From contig JADZFJ010000208.1 of NCBI GenBank assembly GCA_020849935.1, positions 1 through 6,452 on the forward strand: DNA of 6,452 bases. Direction: 5' to 3'. Shown piece after piece: positions 1 to 6,200 of this stretch. Numbering within the stretch: position 1 is the first letter of the stretch; the number at the start of each line of letters is the position of its first letter. The notes below the pieces were generated by a model. It worked only from the letters and a program-made list of their open reading frames with translations, ran no database searches and was not told the DNA's origin. The DNA is from Crocinitomix sp. Lineage in GTDB: Bacteria; Bacteroidota; Bacteroidia; Flavobacteriales_D; Crocinitomicaceae. The position numbers and the translations under genes are program-made.

Positions 1-2625
1 CCAAATATCCAATTTGCAACTTGTTAAAGTGGTTGCTCCCGTGTTTTTGATTAAAATTCGCGGGTTTTGACAAGTAGGATTCCATTTGCTGTAATATTCC
101 CAATCATTTGGATTAAGTACATCAATTACTGCTGCATCAAGGTTAAAATTGGCATCTCCATAAGTGACTAAGTGCATACCAATTACATAATTTCCATTTC
201 CTTGAGCAGGGTCATCCGCTGGAACGTCTTCAATGTCATAATCAATAGTAGCTGTTCCACCAGGAGTCACAAAAGGCGTAATGTCAAATTCATGATCTGC
301 CACCATATCACCAGGACACCATCCCTCACGCGCATAAGGCCATGTTCCACCTTGACCGATATTTGGATTATCGCCACATTCAGTTTCTTGCCAAATTTCC
401 CAGGTATCACGTATGGTTCCATTCACTAAAAGTTCATGATCTCGTCCGACACCAAATCCCCATTCGCAGCAATTATTTGCACCATTATGGCCGTGTCCAG
501 TAATTCTTGAACGAACTTTAAAGGCTTTTCCTTCGGCGTCTAAATTTACTGTTGTTGCAGCCAATTGTACATCGTCGTCCAAATCTTTGTAAAGATAACT
601 GTTCATTCCATTCCAAAGGGTCTCCATTTTAAGTACATCTCTAGGCGGTGTCCCTTCGATGAACAAAAATTGAATATCAATTAATTCTTGTGTATTATGT
701 GCTTGAAAATCAACATTGCCTTTTAATAGCGATTGATAATCAGTCACATCATAAACATACGTAAATCCTTGAGGGCCTAAATCGAATCCAATTCCGTAAG
801 GCGTAATAAATCGACCGATTTCGAAAGGATCAATTATTTCATACGGTTGCTGATAATAGGTCAGGGTGCTATTGGTCAAAGTGGCATCTGCGCTATGATA
901 AACAGAGTCAATTTTTACGCCCAAATGATTGTAAGTATAACTATATCCTTGTGGCATTTTGTGTTGAATGTCAACAATTGAAAATTTTCTACCATCCACC
1001 GCATATTCTAAAATGTCAATCGCGTCTGCAGCAACTAAATTCCCTAATAAGGTCGAATCTAACTCGCTGGTAAATGTTCCTTGAACAAAGGTAATATTTG
1101 GACGTGTGGTTGCTGTCTCAAATCCTGCACGCGACCCTTCATCAAACGTTAACATGCCAGTTGTGTTCATCATCCCATCTCTACCATTCCCAGATTTATC
1201 TACAATCGATGCTTGTTCATCAAAATCGTAATACGTCACTAAATTGGCATAATTTGGATGAGAAGGATCTAGTTTTTTGTCTTTCCAATCTAAAATAGTT
1301 TCAGGTGTTAATTCTACATCCCAAACTCTAAATTCATCAATTTTTCCAGCCCATCCGCCAGCCATACCTGAATTTGCACCCAAAATAAATTTGTTGATTT
1401 CACCAACGGCTCTGTTTTTGTCAGTACCTGTTAACCAAAGCAATCCATTTTTATAGACGTTCATGATTCCCGTAGTGCCATTTTTGGTGAAAGCCCAATG
1501 ATTCCAAACGCCTTCAATTTCGGGAGTTGATGCCGCTTTATCAACGCGATCGTACCCGCTTCCTTCTCCTGCATCCCAGTAAAAACGGCTGTCTGACCAT
1601 GGCATGTGGATATTGAGTAAACGGTTATTTAAACTGTCAACTCCTTCTAAAATGGAGGTATTAGCTGGTAAAAAATCGGCATCTCCATTCGACCAAAAAC
1701 AAATAGTAACCTCTTCATCGAAATTATAATCACTAAGTTCAATCTGAGCCCATTGTCCAGGTTCGATGGTCAAGTATCCAAGTTTTTCGTTTGAAAAGAC
1801 CACTGAGTTATAAGCAGTAGCACTCGCTTTTAATTCATTATCAGAACCTGGAGCCGCATTTTCAAAAGATATATCCATCAAAATATTTGAACTGCCATCA
1901 TAGTTAAATGGAGTCGTTAAGTTGATTGTATTTAATCCAACTGCTGCGAAAGAGGTGTTTTTATCGTAAACAACCGTCCACCCACCTTCTTCAAAGGCGT
2001 TTAATGATGTCGCTCCAGTGTGTTTTATGCGGATTCGTAAATGTCCTAAAGCACTTCCAAGATCGGTTACGTCAAATTCTAATTTCGCAATTTCGCCAGC
2101 AGTTAATCCTGAAGCTGCTAATTCTGCAGCTGTCCATAACAATTGACTTCTTTGTGTTTCATTCGAACTACCAAAAGGAGCATTACTTGTCAACGCTCCA
2201 GCCCCAACCGAATGGTCGATCTCGGTACCTGACAAAAATGTACGGTACTTTTGATATTCTTGATAAGTATGGAAATACGTTGAATTCACATAAGGAATCG
2301 TCGCTGGGCTAGCACCATTCACCAAATAACGTGGCGAATTAACGCTTGTCGAATCATATACTCCTGTGTGATTAAAGATGAAAGAATATGCCAAATAATC
2401 CCATTCGCCACAATTATACGAATCCCATGGAGTTAAAGGATCACATTTAATATTATAATACATCAACACCTTTTCAAACTGTTTATCTTCCAATTCGGCA
2501 GGAAAAGGAAACACAGCCCGACGCGTAAAAATACTGTCGTATGTGAAAGTTTGAACAAAAGTAGTGTCTTGACCCCAGCCGAAACTTGCTAGGCCAACTA
2601 AAAATAGAAATAGGACTTTTTTCAT
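1..2625 (-). CDS. Secreted PNGase F-like protein with inserted LamG domain (C-terminus outside window)
   Basis: The reading frame is open for 875 codons from an ATG at 2625 to the window edge. Residues 1-19 (MKKVLFLFLVGLASFGWGQ) form a signal peptide, probably cleaved before Asp20, so the product is exported. It matches peptide-N-glycosidase F, which cleaves the bond between asparagine and N-glycans. The seen blocks are C61...CGEWD72-76 (aligns to CDEWD with catalytic Asp60), EIGRFITPY at 602-610 and DVTDYQSLLKGN ending at 637, then GHGHNG 710-715, CCEW 719-722 (Glu721 aligns to catalytic Glu206), and REGWCPG around 766-772. Cysteine pairs C61/C72 and C750/C770 match known PNGase F disulfides. 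Residues about 92-597 are an insertion holding a LamG-like domain. Residues 836-875 begin a further module (ILIKNTGATTL). The alignment is from memory of the family. A true deglycosylase activity is inferred and uncertain, because the third catalytic residue, Glu118, has no clear match. A T9SS sorting domain is expected beyond the left edge but not seen. Confidence 0.87.
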   Translation of the reverse strand, partial: MKKVLFLFLVGLASFGWGQDTTFVQTFTYDSIFTRRAVFPFPAELEDKQFEKVLMYYNIKCDPLTPWDSYNCGEWDYLAYSFIFNHTGVYDSTSVNSPRYLVNGASPATIPYVNSTYFHTYQEYQKYRTFLSGTEIDHSVGAGALTSNAPFGSSNETQRSQLLWTAAELAASGLTAGEIAKLEFDVTDLGSALGHLRIRIKHTGATSLNAFEEGGWTVVYDKNTSFAAVGLNTINLTTPFNYDGSSNILMDISFENAAPGSDNELKASATAYNSVVFSNEKLGYLTIEPGQWAQIELSDYNFDEEVTICFWSNGDADFLPANTSILEGVDSLNNRLLNIHMPWSDSRFYWDAGEGSGYDRVDKAASTPEIEGVWNHWAFTKNGTTGIMNVYKNGLLWLTGTDKNRAVGEINKFILGANSGMAGGWAGKIDEFRVWDVELTPETILDWKDKKLDPSHPNYANLVTYYDFDEQASIVDKSGNGRDGMMNTTGMLTFDEGSRAGFETATTRPNITFVQGTFTSELDSTLLGNLVAADAIDILEYAVDGRKFSIVDIQHKMPQGYSYTYNHLGVKIDSVYHSADATLTNSTLTYYQQPYEIIDPFEIGRFITPYGIGFDLGPQGFTYVYDVTDYQSLLKGNVDFQAHNTQELIDIQFLFIEGTPPRDVLKMETLWNGMNSYLYKDLDDDVQLAATTVNLDAEGKAFKVRSRITGHGHNGANNCCEWGFGVGRDHELLVNGTIRDTWEIWQETECGDNPNIGQGGTWPYAREGWCPGDMVADHEFDITPFVTPGGTATIDYDIEDVPADDPAQGNGNYVIGMHLVTYGDANFNLDAAVIDVLNPNDWEYYSKWNPTCQNPRILIKNTGATTLTSCKLDIW
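835..2352 (-). other. Large insertion splitting the PNGase F N-terminal domain
   Basis: In PNGase F the catalytic Asp60 and the EIGRFITPY block are 17 residues apart. Here the equivalents, Asp76 and Glu602, are 526 residues apart, giving an insertion of about 509 residues inside one beta-sandwich domain; the exact borders are approximate. The inserted stretch has a linker (about 92-155), then a module at about 156-257 beginning ETQRSQLLWTAAEL and ending in TTPFNYDGSSNILMDISFEN. That is a pattern I associate with small beta-sandwich modules in many secreted Bacteroidota proteins. A LamG-like domain follows (about 285-485), then a less recognisable beta-rich stretch (about 486-597). The frame is continuous throughout, with no frameshift or repeat scar at the borders. 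Confidence 0.7.
1171..1773 (-). other. LamG / concanavalin-like lectin domain within the PNGase F-like protein
   Basis: Residues about 285-485 have the signature of a LamG-like jellyroll. They show an opening strand (YLTIEPGQWAQIELSDYNF) followed by a VTICFW strand typical of the 'tisaWvk' strand. Next come a central GVWNHWAFTKNG motif (the usual 'W.HvA.t.dg'), VYKNGLLW for the 'vYvNG' strand, FILGANSG, and the closing KIDEFRVWDVELTPETI (the 'iDevRIwnraLs.eEi' end motif). These domains usually bind glycans or other ligands. Here it could bring the glycosidase-like domain to glycoprotein substrates, which is inference. Confidence 0.85.
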
Positions 2626-2645
2626 TGTATTGAATTGTAGATGTT

Positions 2646-2676
2646 CAAAGATAAATTATTTAAATCGGTTTAGCAA
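2646..2676 (-). promoter_or_regulatory. Bacteroidota-type promoter of the PNGase F-like gene
   Basis: Read on the minus strand, TATCTTTG (2653 down to 2646) matches the -7 consensus TAnnTTTG exactly. TTG at 2676-2674 lies 20 bases upstream, the usual place of the -33 TTTG element. Transcription would start a few bases further on, giving a leader of roughly 12-15 bases before the ATG at 2625. The promoter sits in the 77-base gap after the DUF423 stop codon, so this gene can be transcribed on its own. Confidence 0.72.
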
Positions 2677-2702
2677 TAAATTATTTCGCCATTCTTGGGA
2701 AG

Positions 2703-3089
2703 TTAATTTGATTTTTGCCGAATGAATTGAACTGTGATCGTAATCCAAGCTGCGATCATTGCAACTCCACCAAATGGGACAAAGAGCACGATTTTTTTCA
2801 AAGACGGAACAATTTCGTGTAAACTATAGAGATAAAGAAACCCAGAAAAAAGCAATACACCCGCCACTGACATAAAATAGAAGGGATTTAAATTGAATTT
2901 AATTTTATCAGAATTTAAACCAATCGTCAACAACCCTATTCCCATTAAAAGTTGGTATTTGACACCTTTTTCAAAAACCATAATCATGGCTTCACTAACG
3001 ATTTTTTCCAGGGCATGCGACGCCATCGCGCCTAAAATAATTCCCAGAAAAATCAATACACCACCAGTTACAACAAATTTTTTAGACAT
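2703..3089 (-). CDS. DUF423 family small inner-membrane protein
   Basis: This is a complete gene of 128 residues, the usual size for DUF423 (the family of E. coli YgdD), whose function is unknown. Family hallmarks are GAMASHAL near residues 19-26 (family form GAfgAHAL), the following KGVKYQLLMGIGLL stretch, and FVPFGGVAMIAAW near the end (family form 'tPlGG...i.gW'). Four hydrophobic segments at about 4-22, 43-60, 70-90 and 101-121 predict a polytopic inner-membrane protein with a basic tail (IRQKSN). The start at ATG 3089 (MSKKFVV...) is preferred. The frame can be extended to a TTG at 3158, but those 23 extra residues are hydrophilic, lack family similarity and would be encoded partly by a terminator-like hairpin. 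No terminator follows the TAA stop, so readthrough into the PNGase-like gene is possible. I see no functional link to its neighbours. Confidence 0.9.
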   Translation of the reverse strand: MSKKFVVTGGVLIFLGIILGAMASHALEKIVSEAMIMVFEKGVKYQLLMGIGLLTIGLNSDKIKFNLNPFYFMSVAGVLLFSGFLYLYSLHEIVPSLKKIVLFVPFGGVAMIAAWITITVQFIRQKSN

Positions 3090-3115
3090 AAAAAAAGGGG
3101 TTAAAATCAACCCCT
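3090..3115 (-). terminator. Terminator-like hairpin abutting the DUF423 start codon
   Basis: On the minus strand the sequence is AGGGGTT, loop GATTTT, AACCCCT, a perfect 7-bp stem. It is followed by a run of T that ends directly at the ATG of the DUF423 gene. This is the classic form of a rho-independent terminator and it works only in the minus direction, because the plus strand has no T-run after the stem. Since it lies in the leader of the DUF423 gene, it could be an attenuator or a translation-limiting structure, or it could end an upstream small transcript. The role is inferred. Confidence 0.55.
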
Positions 3116-3178
3116 CTAAATTACGATTAATTTTGTGAATGGGAGTTAACTTTTGCAATGCTTTTGCTAGATTTTTCG

Positions 3179-3186
3179 CAATTATA
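3179..3186 (-). promoter_or_regulatory. Possible weak -7 element for the DUF423 gene
   Basis: Minus-strand TATAATTG differs from the TAnnTTTG consensus by one base. No TTG lies at the usual 19-21 base spacing upstream; the nearest is 15 bases away. If used, it would give a leader of about 80 bases containing the hairpin next to the start codon. This is a tentative call. Confidence 0.25.
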
Positions 3187-3208
3187 GGTTAATGAATTTT
3201 TCAACTAA

Positions 3209-3239
3209 TTCCTGATTTGAAATAAATTCTGTATGTTTG
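3209..3239 (+). promoter_or_regulatory. Bacteroidota-type promoter of the T9SS type B protein gene
   Basis: TATGTTTG at 3232-3239 matches the -7 consensus TAnnTTTG exactly. At the 20-base spacing upstream the sequence is TTC (3209-3211), one base off the -33 TTG. Transcription would begin near 3243-3247, giving a leader of about 15-20 bases before the ATG at 3262, similar to the leader of the divergent large gene. The short distance supports 3262 as the start codon. Confidence 0.6.
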
Positions 3240-3261
3240 TGATACCTTAACAATAAATCAA

Positions 3262-6200
3262 ATGACAATTAGAAGCGTCCAAACCATAAATCGAATGTCA
3301 TTTTTCTTAATGCTTATCTTTCTATTTGGTTATCAAGTTAATTCGTTTTGTCAGGATCCTTGTGCTGACGCCGATAGGAATCTCATTACTTATTTCGGAA
3401 CGACTGTAAGTGATAATGCAACTACAGTAAAAAGAATTGGTGAGTATGGATACGCGGTTGGTGGATACAGACTTGTGGGTGGGGTAGAAAGAATGTTTGT
3501 TGCACGGCTAGATTTGTGCGGTGAATTGATTTGGTATAATATTTATAATACTGGGCAAATGGGTATTTGTACAGGTATCGAATTAATTGACGATGTTATA
3601 CATATAGTAGGGTATAAAGATTTTAAAACTCTTTTTTTAAAACTTAACCTTGATGGGACCGTTATTTCTGCCAAAACAGTTGGGAATTACAACACTTATC
3701 CGAGAAATCTTGTGATATCAGATGATGGAAATTTTCTTACGACTGGAGCCTCGAATGCATCAGGAGGGATTGGTGGTACTGATAGTTATCTGCTTAAATC
3801 ATCATTTGATGGAACTACTTTGTGGTCGAAAAGATTTGGTCGTGGTGCGAACGATTTTGGTCAAAATCTAATGCAGGATTCGGATGGGAATATTCTTGCA
3901 ATTGGTTATACTAGAAATTATGAGGGTTCGACTAGGAAGAGTTATGTTACAAAATTTGATGGGTCAGGAAATCTTCTCTGGAACAAAGAATATGCAATTG
4001 GGACAGGTACGACTTATTTATCTTATTGTACTCAGATTGACGATCATTATTACTTTACTGGCCAAGGTAATGTGTCCACCTCTGGTGATTTTGATGTCTT
4101 AGTCATTAAAACTGACTTAAGTGGAAATTTAATTTGGTCAAAATACTTGGGTACTTCTGGTGTAGAAAGTGGATTGTTTATTACTCATCAAGATGGTAAT
4201 TTAGTTGGTTATGCGAAGGCGTGGTCGCCAACATTAAACGAAGAAATGCTGATTTTCAGAATGGATACAGATGGAAACCTGCTCGAATATGCGTCTTTCG
4301 GAACTTCTAGCCAGGATGAAGCAACAAATATGTCGTCTAATAATTTTGGTTTAGAAGAAGATGGCATGTATGGCATTTTTCTTCCTAACACTGCTGAAAT
4401 CGGTGGACAAGAGAATGCTTTTTTTAGATTCACCTCCATAGAGGGTATTTGTGATCCAAGTGATGTTGTTTTAACAGTTTTGAGTCCTACTGTTATTGTT
4501 ACGACGGTACCGTTAACAGTGCTTACACCTACATGGAATGCTAGTACAGTGACCTATCCAATAGGTGTTGTCACTTATGAAAGCGGGATTATTTGTGCTG
4601 ATTTTCCAGAATCGGATACCTGTGAGGTGATAACAAATTTTGAATTTATTGCAGCTGGAGTTTCATCCTCAGATGGCGCTACTGGAGATTGTTTCTTAAA
4701 CTCCATTGCCTTCAATGATCTTTCCACCGTAGAAGGTGACACCATCTCCGAATGGTTATGGGATTTTGGGGACGGAGGAACTTCGACGGAACAAAATCCG
4801 GACCACACCTATTCTGAAGCGGGTACTTATACGATTAGTTTGCTGGTTACCACCTCGGAGGGATGTTCTGATGAATTCACGATGGAAATTATTATGACTG
4901 ATTTTATTGAATATGAATACGTAATTGAAGAACCATCTTGTTTTGGGTTATCGGATGGCACAATTACAATTAATGTCGAAGGAGAAATTGAAGATCTTAT
5001 TTTTACAATCACGAATGATGATGGAGAAACGCTAAATATTGATAATAGTAATATTGCCGAGGGGTTGGAAACTGGGTGGTATTTCCTGAATGTGAGTGAT
5101 GGATCTCCATGTAATTTAACAGATTCTGTTTTTCTTGATCAACCTGATTTTCTTGTTCCAGAATACATTTTTAACGAACCTACCTGTTATGGATTTTCTG
5201 ATGGTTCAATCACTATTAATGTTGTCGGTGTCTTTGACACACTTATTTTTACAATCACTAATACAGATGGTGAAGTATTAAATATTGGAAATAGTAATAC
5301 TGCCAATGGTTTGGTGTCAGGTTGGTATTTTATGAATGTCAATGACGGAACACCATGCAATAAAAGTGACTCTGTTTTTATAGATCAACCAGGAATTCTT
5401 GATGCTTTAATTGCCACGCAAGATGCTCTTTGTTATGGCGACGAAAATGGATTGGCTTGGGTTACTGAGGTAATTAATTACGAAGGTAGTTTTGATGCGA
5501 TTAGTTATTATTGGGCGCCAAATCCTGCTGGAATTGAAGGATTAGGAGCTGATTCGACATGGGCGATGGGTGCTGGAACATACGTTTTGACAATTAATGA
5601 TGAAAATGGATGTTCTGCAACAATCGATTTTACAATTAATCAACCAGACTCCCTGTTTCTAGTTGAGTTTGGCAGCGAACCTGCTTCTTGTCGTTTGTAT
5701 GGATATCAAAATGGGAATGGAGTAGTTTATGGCGCTGCGACCGGAGGAACGCCGGATTATGACTACACATGGATAAATTTGGAGACCGGTGCTGAAATTA
5801 ATAATACAACTTGGGGAGGATTAAATCCTGGAAATTATGAATTTCATGTGGTTGACAATAATGGTTGCTCACTTACGGCCTCTATTTTCTTAGATTCATT
5901 AAATCCAATTGCTGCTTTTACGATAATTAGTGATCAATTGAATGCAGATTATAAAGGTACAGCGAATGTTGAAGCGTTTTTTGAAAATAATTCAACGAAT
6001 TTTTCAAGCGACGGTGATCCTTTTGCCGACACTACTTTCTTTTGGAACCTAAACACACCCGAAGGCAATTGGATCATTACACACGATTATTTTGAAATTA
6101 TGGACACCGTTTATGGACCAAGGTCGCAATCTTATGAAGTTGAGGTATGTTTGGTGGCCATGAACAAAAATGGCTGCACAGATACAGCATGCAAAATCAT

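Noticed and set aside
172..1298. Short plus-strand open frames (172-429 and 1098-1298)
   Set aside because: Both are antisense to conserved PNGase F and LamG-adjacent coding sequence and have no recognisable protein features.
1926..2312. 128-codon plus-strand open frame opposite the PNGase-like gene
   Set aside because: It lies wholly inside the continuous minus-strand frame, which has recognisable domains. Its own translation is low in complexity of motif, rich in Leu/Gln/Arg and shows no signal peptide, family motif or promoter.
3090..3158. Extension of the DUF423 protein to a TTG start at 3158
   Set aside because: The 23 extra residues do not resemble the family, the ATG at 3089 gives the standard family N-terminus and length, and the extension would read through a terminator-like hairpin.
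3340..3357. Lipoprotein signal (cysteine in NSFCQ) in the plus-strand secreted protein
   Set aside because: The residues before Cys30 do not fit a lipobox ([LVI][ASTVI][GAS]C); Phe stands at -1 and Asn at -3. A signal peptidase I site after Gln31 fits better and agrees with T9SS export.
3884..4102. 72-codon plus-strand frame inside the propeller region
   Set aside because: It is a different frame of the propeller-coding sequence, whose own frame is open over more than 1000 codons with repeat structure.
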